Positions 49,288 through 57,084 of a stretch of 64,000 nt of DNA are shown piece after piece. Under the pieces are notes generated by a model. It was given only the letters and a program-made list of their open reading frames with translations, made no database searches and had not been told where the DNA came from. Origin of the DNA: G965220205 sp965220205 (lineage in GTDB: Bacteria; Chloroflexota; Dehalococcoidia; Lucifugimonadales; Australimonadaceae); contig OZ244812.1 in assembly GCA_965220205.1 (NCBI GenBank), positions 558,001 to 622,000 on the forward strand, in the 5' to 3' direction. Both the position numbers and the translations under genes were made by a program. The first letter of the stretch is position 1; each line of letters opens with the position of its first letter.

Positions 49288-50550
49288 ATGACGAGCACAC
49301 AGCAGGGCGGCGCCGGCGGGTCCGCGCCCGCCAAGACGCTCCGCATGGGCATCATCGGCATCGGGGTCGGCGCGACCCAGATCATGCCGAACATCGATGC
49401 GATGGACAACATGGAGATTGTCGCCGGCGCCGACATTAACCCGCGCGTTCGCGAGGTGTTCGGGTCGCGATACCCGGACGCTAAGGTATACGACAGCGCG
49501 GAGGGTCTGTGCGCCGACCCGGACGTTGACGCCGTCTGGGTCGCGACGCCGAACAACTTCCACAGTCCTCACGTCGTGCTCGTCGCCAACGCGGGCAAGC
49601 ACGTGGTCTCCGAAAAGCCGATGGCCCTCAACATGAGGGAAGCGGAGGCCATGGTCGAGGCGGCCGCCCGCAACGGCGTCAAGCTGCTCTGCGGGCATAC
49701 GCTCGGCTTCAGCCCTCCGGTCATGGCGATGCGGCGGATAATCCGCTCCGGGGAGCTTGGTCCGCTGAAGGCGCTCAACAACTGGGCCTACACGGACTGG
49801 ATGCTGCAGGCGCGCCAGCCGGAGGAGCTCGACGAGTCCGTCGGCGGCGGGGTGCTCTATCGCCAGGGGCCGCACCAGCTGGACAGCATCCGCCTGCTGG
49901 GCGGCGGGTTGGTCCGCACGGTGCGAGGCTTCACGGGCAAATGGTGGCCTGAACGGTTCGCGGTCGGCTACTACTCGGCGTTCATGCAGTTCGAGGACGG
50001 GACGACGGCGACCGTGGTCAACAACGGCTACGGCTACGCTATGACTGCGGAGCTCGTGCCGTGGGGCGACGACCGCGGCCTGCTCGAGGGCTACACGGGC
50101 GAGCAGCGCATCCAGGTGCGCCGCGATATCCGGGAGGGAAACCGCAACGAGTTCGCCGCCAAGGACGCGCTGCGGATCGGCTCCGACCACGAGCGCCGTG
50201 TCTGGCGCGAGCGGCCCACGGAGCGCCAGCCCTGGCGCCCAACGAACTTGGGGATTCTCATCGCCAGCTGCGAGCGCGGCGACATCCGCCAGTCGAAGTT
50301 CGGGCTGTACGTGTACAAGGACGGCGGCGTCGAGGACCGCGACCTCGGCGGCGACGGCCAGTACCGGGCGGGACGCGAGGACCTCCAGGAGCTCTACGAC
50401 GCGGTGATCCACGACGCTCCCGTCTACCACGACGGGGCGTGGGGGATGGCGACGATGGAGATCATCGCCGCGATTATGGAATCGTCAGCGACGGGGCGTG
50501 ACGTCACCCTCACGCACCAGGTCGCGATGTCCCCCGACTACGACCCGTAG
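49288..50550 (+). CDS. Gfo/Idh/MocA oxidoreductase (dihydroxyphthalate-dehydrogenase-like)
   Basis: 420-aa NAD(P)-dependent dehydrogenase. The Rossmann motif GIIGIGVGATQIMPNI is at residues 21-36. The catalytic E-K-P is in VVSEKPMALNMREAEAMV, and the C-terminal GFO_IDH_MocA domain includes GGGVLYRQGPHQLDSIRLLG. It resembles Pht4-type cis-4,5-dihydrodiol phthalate dehydrogenases in length and in the GPHQ-x-D region. That fits beside phthalate-type Rieske oxygenases: it would re-aromatise the cis-diol (inference). AGGAGG precedes ATG 49288, 20 bp after the dioxygenase gene. Confidence 0.88.
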   Translation: MTSTQQGGAGGSAPAKTLRMGIIGIGVGATQIMPNIDAMDNMEIVAGADINPRVREVFGSRYPDAKVYDSAEGLCADPDVDAVWVATPNNFHSPHVVLVANAGKHVVSEKPMALNMREAEAMVEAAARNGVKLLCGHTLGFSPPVMAMRRIIRSGELGPLKALNNWAYTDWMLQARQPEELDESVGGGVLYRQGPHQLDSIRLLGGGLVRTVRGFTGKWWPERFAVGYYSAFMQFEDGTTATVVNNGYGYAMTAELVPWGDDRGLLEGYTGEQRIQVRRDIREGNRNEFAAKDALRIGSDHERRVWRERPTERQPWRPTNLGILIASCERGDIRQSKFGLYVYKDGGVEDRDLGGDGQYRAGREDLQELYDAVIHDAPVYHDGAWGMATMEIIAAIMESSATGRDVTLTHQVAMSPDYDP

Positions 50551-50572
50551 GACGGCGGGGCCGGCCCCGCTG

Positions 50573-51814
50573 TCACTTCATGCTGGCCTCGACCTCAGGA
50601 GCAGCGAGGGGCTTCGCCGCGAAGGGGCCGCCGGTGTCTGTGTAGCCCGGGTAGTACGTGTGCTCGGTGGCGAGCAGTATGCCGTCGTTCTTGGCCGGGT
50701 CCCGGTGCACGTTGATGGGCTCGCCGCCGTCCTCGACGATGTGGATCTGCTCGTCGATGAGCTTGCGGAACATGATAAGGCCGACATCGGTGACGCCGAG
50801 GTGCTCGGTGGTGCGGTCGCAGACGGCCCCCTGCATGACCCACGCCGCCTCGTCCTGAGCGGGTACGATCGTGCTGTTGAGCCGTCCGTGCTCGTCGTAG
50901 AGCGGTCGTTCCTGGTAGGGGACGAACTCTTGCGCGGGCGCCTCATCGCCGATTGCGGGCACGCGGGCCGTGTACAGCAGGTGCAGCGTGTGCGTGTCAT
51001 CGACCGGGACGCGGTACTGGAACGAGTGCCAGCGGTCCTGCGCAACTCGCAAGACATTGGGGAACAGGATGGGATGGCCGATCCGCCACCATTCGTCCTC
51101 CTCGGTCTCGCCCACCATCAGCCGGCGCTTGACGATGCCGTACTCGAACCGGTCGAACCCGACCTTGATGTGCTCGCGGCCGCGGCTCATCGCAGTCTCC
51201 TTCCAGGCCTCGCGATCCGCCGCCCCCAGCTTTCGGTTGACTTGCCACGAACCCCAGTAGTTGTGGAGCCATTGGAAGTGAACGGGGTCTAGGGAGTTGT
51301 CCATGCACTGCATCCAGTTGCAGGGCAGCATCACCGCGTTGACGTCCCGGGTGACGTTGTCCCACACGAGGATGTCCCAGCGAGGCAGGAGGGGGGCCGG
51401 CGCCGGGCCCATGTAGACGAAGACGAGCCCGCCCAACTCCTCGACCGGGTACGCCTTCAAGCGCACCTTCTCGTGGAACCGGCTCCCCGGCGGTTCGGAG
51501 GGCTGGTCGAGGCAGGCGCCGGTCTCGTCGTAGACCCATCCGTGGTAGGCGCAGCGGATGCCGTTCTCCTCGGGGACGCCGTACGAGAGGTTCGCCTTCC
51601 GGTGGGCGCAGGAGGGTTCGATGCACCCGAGCTTGCCGCGGGTGGTGCGGAACAGGACGAGGTCTTCGCCCAGGAGACGAATCTCCTTGGTCGGGTTGTC
51701 TTCGTTCAGCTCGACGCTGGCGGCGATGGGGTGCCAGTAGCGCCGCATGACCTCGCCCATTGGCGTTCCCGCCCCGACCTGAGTGAACCGCTCATTCTGC
51801 TCCGCGGACAGCAT
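50573..51814 (-). CDS. Rieske oxygenase, second subtype
   Basis: 413 aa. Cluster ligands are C69-x-H71 and C88-x2-H91. The iron-site motif is MDNSLDPVHFQWLH with D176, H179 and H184, a D-P-x-H form shared with the enzyme at 57085 and different from the EGGID-type group. N-terminus MLSAEQNERFTQVGAGTPMG. It ends 22 bp from the stop of the convergent Gfo/Idh/MocA gene and is a candidate to make the cis-diol substrate of that enzyme (inference). Confidence 0.94.
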   Translation of the reverse strand: MLSAEQNERFTQVGAGTPMGEVMRRYWHPIAASVELNEDNPTKEIRLLGEDLVLFRTTRGKLGCIEPSCAHRKANLSYGVPEENGIRCAYHGWVYDETGACLDQPSEPPGSRFHEKVRLKAYPVEELGGLVFVYMGPAPAPLLPRWDILVWDNVTRDVNAVMLPCNWMQCMDNSLDPVHFQWLHNYWGSWQVNRKLGAADREAWKETAMSRGREHIKVGFDRFEYGIVKRRLMVGETEEDEWWRIGHPILFPNVLRVAQDRWHSFQYRVPVDDTHTLHLLYTARVPAIGDEAPAQEFVPYQERPLYDEHGRLNSTIVPAQDEAAWVMQGAVCDRTTEHLGVTDVGLIMFRKLIDEQIHIVEDGGEPINVHRDPAKNDGILLATEHTYYPGYTDTGGPFAAKPLAAPEVEASMK

Positions 51815-52095
51815 ATGGGCCTCCCGTTCAACTGATCGCCGCTTCCGATCGCCCGGTCCGGACAGGGCGCTTGCGCAATCATACCAAGGGAGCGCTGGCG
51901 CTGCTCGCCTCGGGCGACGCCGACGTTTGGTGCCGCCCCGCTCCTAGATTTGGCCCGTGGGAGCCATTTTGCGCCATTCTGGGCCATTCCGCCCTGGGAT
52001 GGGGGCCGGACGCCGGTGGGCGGGGCTGGCGCCGGAGTTGGGCTGTCAGGGATAGTGTAGGAGGCAATGAGACGACTGCGGAATAGGCGGATGTC

Positions 52096-52899
52096 ATGAC
52101 TGGACGTTTGGCTGGGAAGGTCGCGATCGTGACGGGAGCGGGGTCGAGCAGCGAGGGGGTTGGCAACGGCAAGGCGACCGCCATCCTGTTCGCTCGGGAG
52201 GGCGCGAGCGTGCTGCTCGTGGACGTGGTCGCCGAACGGGCACAGGAGACCGAGATCATGATACGAGAGGAGGGCGGAGAAGCGTCCGTCTTCCGTGCCG
52301 ACGTCACGTCGGCGGCGGACTGCGAGGCGATGGTGAACGCGGCCGTGGACCGCTACGGGCGTCTCGATGTCCTCGACAACAACGTGGGAATCTCGGTGCG
52401 CGCGGACGTCACGGAGGTGACCGAGGAGCAGTGGGACCGCATCATGGCAGTGAACGTGAAGAGCATCATGCTCGCCTCCAAGTACGCGGTCCCCCAGATG
52501 ACACGAACGGGCGGCGGGGCCATCATCAACATCTCGTCGATAGCCGGCCTTCGGGCCAACCGGTCTACGCCGTACACGACGAGCAAGGCCGCCGTGATCG
52601 GCATCACGCAGTCGATGGCGGGCGACCACGGCAGGGACGGCATCCGTGTCAACTGCATCGCGCCGGGGCTGGTGTACGGCCCGATGGTCGCGCCGCGGAT
52701 GGACGCGGGGCTGCGCGAGCGGAGGCGCGAGGCCTCCCCGCTCGGCGTCGAGGGCAACGGTTGGGACGTGGCCTGGGCGGCGGTGTTCCTGGCGAGCGAC
52801 GAGGCGCGCTGGATCACGGGCGTTGTGCTCCCCGTGGACGCGGGCCTGCTCGTCACGACGCCAGTGACCTACGACAACCTGGCGCAGCAGCAATACTAG
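52096..52899 (+). CDS. Short-chain dehydrogenase/reductase
   Basis: 267-aa classical SDR. The cofactor loop TGAGSSSEGVGNG (residues 13-25) is a slightly expanded T-G-x3-G-x-G. An N-N-V-G (95-98) stands in the N-A-G place. The catalytic residues are Ser147/148 (NISSIAG), Tyr160 and Lys164 (YTTSK), and the C-terminus has WITGVVLPVDAGL. The Asp in VDVV at the end of strand 2 favours NAD(H). It diverges from the Rieske gene at 50573-51814. Probably oxidises a cis-diol or secondary alcohol. Confidence 0.93.
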   Translation: MTGRLAGKVAIVTGAGSSSEGVGNGKATAILFAREGASVLLVDVVAERAQETEIMIREEGGEASVFRADVTSAADCEAMVNAAVDRYGRLDVLDNNVGISVRADVTEVTEEQWDRIMAVNVKSIMLASKYAVPQMTRTGGGAIINISSIAGLRANRSTPYTTSKAAVIGITQSMAGDHGRDGIRVNCIAPGLVYGPMVAPRMDAGLRERRREASPLGVEGNGWDVAWAAVFLASDEARWITGVVLPVDAGLLVTTPVTYDNLAQQQY

Positions 52900-52974
52900 T
52901 TGTAGCTCCCACAGAGGTTGTTGGCCATTTGGGCATCCCCTCGCTCGTGCTGGCCGGCGCATGGGCGGGGGCAT

Positions 52975-53008
52975 GGATTCCCGTGTCGGGGCACGAGAAT
53001 GACGGAGG
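52975..53008 (-). repeat. Intergenic repeat, family B, inverted copy
   Basis: Read on the minus strand it gives CCGTCATTCTCGTGCCCCGA then CACGGGAATCC, matching 29606-29634 except for CCC in place of CTT. It lies between the convergent SDR and nitroreductase genes. Confidence 0.55.
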
Positions 53009-53035
53009 GTCCTAGCAGGCTTGGCGCCGCGCCGC

Positions 53036-53647
53036 TTAGCCCTGCTTTTGGACTCCCCAGCGGTCCCAGTGGGTGACTTCGTTTGCGGACTTGCGGGTCG
53101 TTGGCCCGTAGCCCTTGCCGTCCTGCGGCCAGCCCAACGGGATCATGGCGGCCGTCGCCCAGCCGTCGGGGATGCCGACCCACTCGCGCATCTCCGCCTC
53201 GTAGCCGCGCCGGACCCTCGTGGTCATGACGCTGCCGAGGCCGAGTGCTCGCGCCGCGAGCAGCATGTTCTGGACGGCCGGGTAGATAGACGCGCCGGTG
53301 CTGATGTCGTCGCCGGCGCTGCGCGTGCATGCGAGTACCCACACCGGGACGTCCGCCGCGTGCTCGCCGAGGTACTCGGCGGAGGAGGCGGCGTTGCGCT
53401 GCGACCATGTCGTAGCGGCGCCGTGGTCGGGCCGCCCGACGCCCGCGTACAACGCGGCCATCTTGCGCCTGACCTCCGGGTCCTTGATGACGATGAAGGC
53501 CCAGCCCTGATTGTTCCCGCCGTTCGGCGCTTTGGTGCCTGCTTCGATGATCCGCTCGATCAGCTCATCGGGCACCGGGTCCGTCTTCAGGTGGCGGATG
53601 GCGCGCTGGGAGTAGATGGCTTCGAACAACCCAATCTCGTCGGACAT
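53036..53647 (-). CDS. Nitroreductase-family flavoprotein
   Basis: 203-aa FMN-dependent NAD(P)H oxidoreductase. The FMN-phosphate loop SQRAIRHLKTDPVPDELIER (residues 13-32), APNGGNNQGWAFIVIKD (near 40-56), and the second FMN region around SIYPAVQNMLLAARALGLGS are present. It could reduce nitro groups, quinones or enones. GAGGAG precedes the ATG, and it is divergent from the extradiol dioxygenase gene at 53829. Confidence 0.9.
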   Translation of the reverse strand: MSDEIGLFEAIYSQRAIRHLKTDPVPDELIERIIEAGTKAPNGGNNQGWAFIVIKDPEVRRKMAALYAGVGRPDHGAATTWSQRNAASSAEYLGEHAADVPVWVLACTRSAGDDISTGASIYPAVQNMLLAARALGLGSVMTTRVRRGYEAEMREWVGIPDGWATAAMIPLGWPQDGKGYGPTTRKSANEVTHWDRWGVQKQG

Positions 53648-53726
53648 GGAGACTCCTCTCTCGGCCGGTCTAGCGGCGCGATTCTACGCCTTCCGCTCGC
53701 CGCCGGTTGAGTCGGGGGCAACGCGA

Positions 53727-53755
53727 TTGCGTGGGCCGAGGCCGGAGTGTAGAGT
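53727..53755 (+). promoter_or_regulatory. Sigma70-type promoter for the 53829-57006 operon
   Basis: TTGCGT (53727-53732), 17-nt spacer, TAGAGT (53750-53755), about 65 nt before the dioxygenase start codon. Confidence 0.45.
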
Positions 53756-53828
53756 CGGCGGGTGGCCGGGATGACCATTCTGGTCCCGCAGCGAAGTGTC
53801 AGCCGCTCCAAGTGGAAGGAGTCGTCGC

Positions 53829-54725
53829 ATGGCCCAACTCGTCGGCTGCGTTGCCATGTCCCACGCGCCGCAGGTGATGATCGATCCCGATAACTGGGAC
53901 AAGATCAACGTGCCCCGGAACCACGGCCCCCTGGCCCCCGAGCTGCTGAACATGGACCTGGCGACCAAGTGGGAGCGGTGGCAGAAGTGCATGGACGCTG
54001 TGCAGCAGATGCGGGAGGCGATCGAGGCGGCCGCGCCGGATACCCTAATCATCGTGGGCGACGACCAGAACGAGAACCTGCGCCCCGACGCGATGCCCGC
54101 GTTCACGGTCTTCATCGGCGAGGAGGCCGACGCTAGCTGGTCGCTCAAGTACCTGGGGCAGACGCCCGACCGGAACCGTCCGCGCTATCGCGTGGACCGG
54201 GAGCTGGGCGAGTGGGTTGTCGACGGACTGATGAGCATGTCGTTCGATCCTGCGTACGCGCGGGAAACGCGCTACGAGGCGGGCCTGGGACACGCTTTCG
54301 CCCGCGTCCTGAAGCACCTGACTCCGGCCGCCGACTACGCGGTCCTGCCCATCATGGTGAACACGTTCTACAAGCCGAGCCCCTCGACGAAGCGGTGCGT
54401 GGCGTTCGGGCGCGCGCTGGCGGCGGCGATCGAGAGCTTCCCGGGCGACCGGCGCGTCATGATCGTCGGCTCGGGCGGGCTCAGCCACACGGACATCGAC
54501 TTGGACCTCGACTGCGATTTCGTCCACGCACTCGAGACGAACGCGATCGAGTTCATGGAGCAGATACCCGAGGCGAAACTCAGTCGCGGGACTTCCGAGA
54601 TCAAGTGCTGGATCGTCACTGCCGCGGCGGCTGACCGCCCCGTGAGCATGGTCGAGTACCAGCCGATCCCGCGCGCGGACTGGGGAGCAGGCGTCGGCAT
54701 GGGCTTCGCCATCTGGCGGGGCTAA
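53829..54725 (+). CDS. Class III extradiol dioxygenase (LigB-type), paralog of 39595
   Basis: 298 aa. It begins MAQLVGCVAMSHAPQVMIDP with His12 at the same position as in the 39595 protein; the second key His is in IVGSGGLSHTDI, with GDDQNENLRPDAMPA in between (the paralog has GDDQHELFHEDNMPA). Both end in a similar MGFAIW/MAFAYW tail. ATG 53829 follows GGAAGGAG. It leads an operon with a bicupin, an AKR and then a Rieske oxygenase, an arrangement suited to sequential ring oxidation and cleavage. Confidence 0.9.
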   Translation: MAQLVGCVAMSHAPQVMIDPDNWDKINVPRNHGPLAPELLNMDLATKWERWQKCMDAVQQMREAIEAAAPDTLIIVGDDQNENLRPDAMPAFTVFIGEEADASWSLKYLGQTPDRNRPRYRVDRELGEWVVDGLMSMSFDPAYARETRYEAGLGHAFARVLKHLTPAADYAVLPIMVNTFYKPSPSTKRCVAFGRALAAAIESFPGDRRVMIVGSGGLSHTDIDLDLDCDFVHALETNAIEFMEQIPEAKLSRGTSEIKCWIVTAAAADRPVSMVEYQPIPRADWGAGVGMGFAIWRG

Positions 54726-54784
54726 GGCGCGTAGGCGGGGGCGGAACGCTCCTTCCGATGCAGGGATGGCGCGGAGGCACTCCG

Positions 54785-55981
54785 ATGGCAACCACGAAGA
54801 CACGGCTCGTTCAGGACTATTGGCATCCAGCGCCCCTGTATGAGCGCTGGCTCGATACGCTCGATATCCCGGTCCACCGGGAGTACTTTGTCGACGACCT
54901 GCGGACCTTGCCGCTCGGACCCTGGGAGGAGCGGGAGTGCAACGCGGCGATCGTTGTGCTGGCCGGGCAGGAGGGCGTGACCGAAGCGCGGATCACCGAG
55001 ATTCCGCCGGGATCGACCATGCCTGCTCTCAAGTTCTCGCTCGACGAGATTGTGTATGTCCTGGAAGGGAAGGGGATGTGCACCGTATGGGCAGGCGAGG
55101 GTCGGCCGAAGCGGAGCTTTGAGTGGCAGAAGCACAGCCTGTTCATGCTCCCGCGCAGCCACTTCCATCAGCTGAGCAACATGCAGGGCGGCCAGCCCAC
55201 GCGACTCCTCCACTTCAACTCGCTCCCCGTCGCCATGGCGGTGATCCCGAATGTCGATTACTTCTTCGACAATCCGCATGTCGAGCCGGAGCGGGACATG
55301 CTCGATCCTGAGCTTGGCGACGTCTACTCGCAGGCGCAGTTTGTCGAGCGGGACGGGAAGGTGGGCGGCTTCTGGATGAGCAACTTCTTCCCCGACCTGA
55401 AGGCGTGGGACAAGATGCACCCGATGCAGGGAAGGGGCGGGGGCAGCGCCAGCGGCACCCTGACCTTTCCCAACACGGCGACGCGGATCGGGCTGCCAAC
55501 GATGCCCGTGGGCGTGTACAAGAAGGCCCACCGTCACGGGCCCGGCATCGTCATCGTGATTCCCGGCGGGGAGGGCATGTCGGTGATGTGGCCGGACGGC
55601 GGGGAAAAGCTGTTCTGCAACTGGCACGAGGGGAGCGTGTTCGTGCCGCCGGACCAATGGTGGCATCAGCACTTCAACGTAGGCGCGACGCCCGCGCGCT
55701 ACATCACGATGCACCCGCCGCGCCATCCTCTGTTCGGCTCCTCCTTCGGCTACGACAACCGGGGCGCTGTCAGGAAGCGCGACCCGGAGAGCCGGGCGTC
55801 ACGGAGCGAGACGCAGATTGAGTACACGGAGGAGGACCCAGAGGTCCGACGGAGGTTCGAGGCGGAGCTTGCCAAGCGCGGCGTGCAGAGCCGCATGCCG
55901 GACGAGGTCTACGCGAACTCGAACTACCAATGGGAGTACCCCGAGGAAGAGGAAGGGGCCGAGCGGTACAAGCTCGCCTAG
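54785..55981 (+). CDS. Bicupin protein, paralog of 3162-4424
   Basis: 398 aa. The N-terminal cupin region (LDEIVYVLEGKGMCTVWAG) has lost the usual H-x-H. The C-terminal cupin keeps H249-x-H251 (KKAHRHGPG) and H294-x-H296 (WWHQHFNVG), the same spacing as in the 3162-4424 paralog. Both copies share an acidic, Pro/Arg-rich tail with a G-A-x-x-R-x-P-x-x-V-Y-type ending. The start is ATG 54785. It is followed by the AKR, whose RBS overlaps this gene's stop (TAGGAGG). Likely metal-dependent, with activity unassigned. Confidence 0.85.
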   Translation: MATTKTRLVQDYWHPAPLYERWLDTLDIPVHREYFVDDLRTLPLGPWEERECNAAIVVLAGQEGVTEARITEIPPGSTMPALKFSLDEIVYVLEGKGMCTVWAGEGRPKRSFEWQKHSLFMLPRSHFHQLSNMQGGQPTRLLHFNSLPVAMAVIPNVDYFFDNPHVEPERDMLDPELGDVYSQAQFVERDGKVGGFWMSNFFPDLKAWDKMHPMQGRGGGSASGTLTFPNTATRIGLPTMPVGVYKKAHRHGPGIVIVIPGGEGMSVMWPDGGEKLFCNWHEGSVFVPPDQWWHQHFNVGATPARYITMHPPRHPLFGSSFGYDNRGAVRKRDPESRASRSETQIEYTEEDPEVRRRFEAELAKRGVQSRMPDEVYANSNYQWEYPEEEEGAERYKLA

Positions 55982-55989
55982 GAGGTCCC

Positions 55990-57006
55990 GTGCGCTACCG
56001 CCCTCTAGGGAGAACCGGACTCGATATATCGGAGATCGGCTTCGGCTGCGGCAACACGGCCGGGCTCATGACTCAGGGGAGCGTCGAGGATGAACGCGCC
56101 GCGGTCCAGCGCGCGGTCGATCTTGGCGTCAACTACTTCGACACGGCTCCCAACTACGGAGCGCGGGTCGGCGGGACGGGAGTTTCCGAGCGTCACTTGG
56201 GACAGGTCCTCAGGGACCTGTCCATTGACCCCATCGTGGGCTCCAAGGTGGAATTCAGCCCCGAGGACTTGTCCGATGTCTCCGGGACGATCCTGCGCTC
56301 GGTGGAAGAGAGCCTTGCCCGCCTTGGCCGCGACGCGCTCGATATCCTGTATCTCCACAATAGGTTCGCCTATGAGCGCTCGCTCCGGGAGGGGTCGATC
56401 GGCAGTCAGCTGAGCGTTGAGGACGTCCTCGGGCCGGACGGCGTCGCCGAGACTTTCGAACGCCTGCGCGACCGAGGCAGCGTCCGGTTCCTGGCCTTCT
56501 GCAGCACGGGCGGGGACCCGCTGGCGGTCCAGGAGGTCGTTGCGAGCGGCCGCTTCGATGTCGTACAGCTCATCTACAACATTCTCGACCCCACCGAGGG
56601 CGGCGCGCCTCCGCGAGGGTACCGCGGCCCCGACCACGGCGACACGATCAGGCACGCGGCCGCCCAGGGGATGGGCGTCGTGGTCATCCGCGTCTTGTCA
56701 GGCGGCGCTCTGTCGGGGAACCCGGAGCGTCATCCACTCAACGAAGGCTCGAGGGCTGGATCGGCGGACTACGCGGCGCAGGTGGCTCAGGCCCAGTCGC
56801 TCCGTTTCCTCACGCCGGACGGCCAGCAGACGTTGGCGCAGGCGGCTGTGCGCTTCGCTCTCGCCAACCCAGGAGTGTCCACGACCCTCGTCGGGTTCAG
56901 CGCAGTCGAGCAGGTTGAAGAAGCGGCGCGCGCCTCCGAGGTCGGAGGTCTTCCGCCGCAGGACCTAGCGAAGATCGAGGCTTGGTACGCAACCCAGGGC
57001 GACTGA
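55990..57006 (+). CDS. Aldo/keto reductase
   Basis: 338 aa. The catalytic tetrad is visible: Asp51 and Tyr56 (FDTAPNYG), Lys86 (GSKVEFS) and His123 (LYLHNRF). The (beta/alpha)8 frame continues to a C-terminal NADPH-binding stretch PGVSTTLVGFSAVEQVEEA. The start is GTG 55990, with the RBS GGAGG right after the bicupin stop codon. The partial AKR at the left edge of the window shares RYRPLG...GFGCGNTA and also neighbours bicupin and Rieske genes. Confidence 0.92.
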   Translation: MRYRPLGRTGLDISEIGFGCGNTAGLMTQGSVEDERAAVQRAVDLGVNYFDTAPNYGARVGGTGVSERHLGQVLRDLSIDPIVGSKVEFSPEDLSDVSGTILRSVEESLARLGRDALDILYLHNRFAYERSLREGSIGSQLSVEDVLGPDGVAETFERLRDRGSVRFLAFCSTGGDPLAVQEVVASGRFDVVQLIYNILDPTEGGAPPRGYRGPDHGDTIRHAAAQGMGVVVIRVLSGGALSGNPERHPLNEGSRAGSADYAAQVAQAQSLRFLTPDGQQTLAQAAVRFALANPGVSTTLVGFSAVEQVEEAARASEVGGLPPQDLAKIEAWYATQGD

Positions 57007-57010
57007 GCAA

Positions 57011-57036
57011 GCCGGGTCGAGCGCGCTCGACCCGGC
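57011..57036. promoter_or_regulatory. Perfect 26-bp palindrome between AKR and Rieske genes
   Basis: GCCGGGTCGAGC-GC-GCTCGACCCGGC is an exact self-complementary 26-mer starting 4 bp after the AKR stop and 49 bp before the Rieske start. As RNA it would make an 11-bp stem with a GCGC loop but no U-run follows. It could be an mRNA-processing or stability hairpin, a Rho-dependent pause, or a protein-binding site. Confidence 0.5.
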
Positions 57037-57084
57037 GGCGGAGGTTCGCCAGACCGCAAAGCGGCGGTTAGGGCAGGGGGACGT

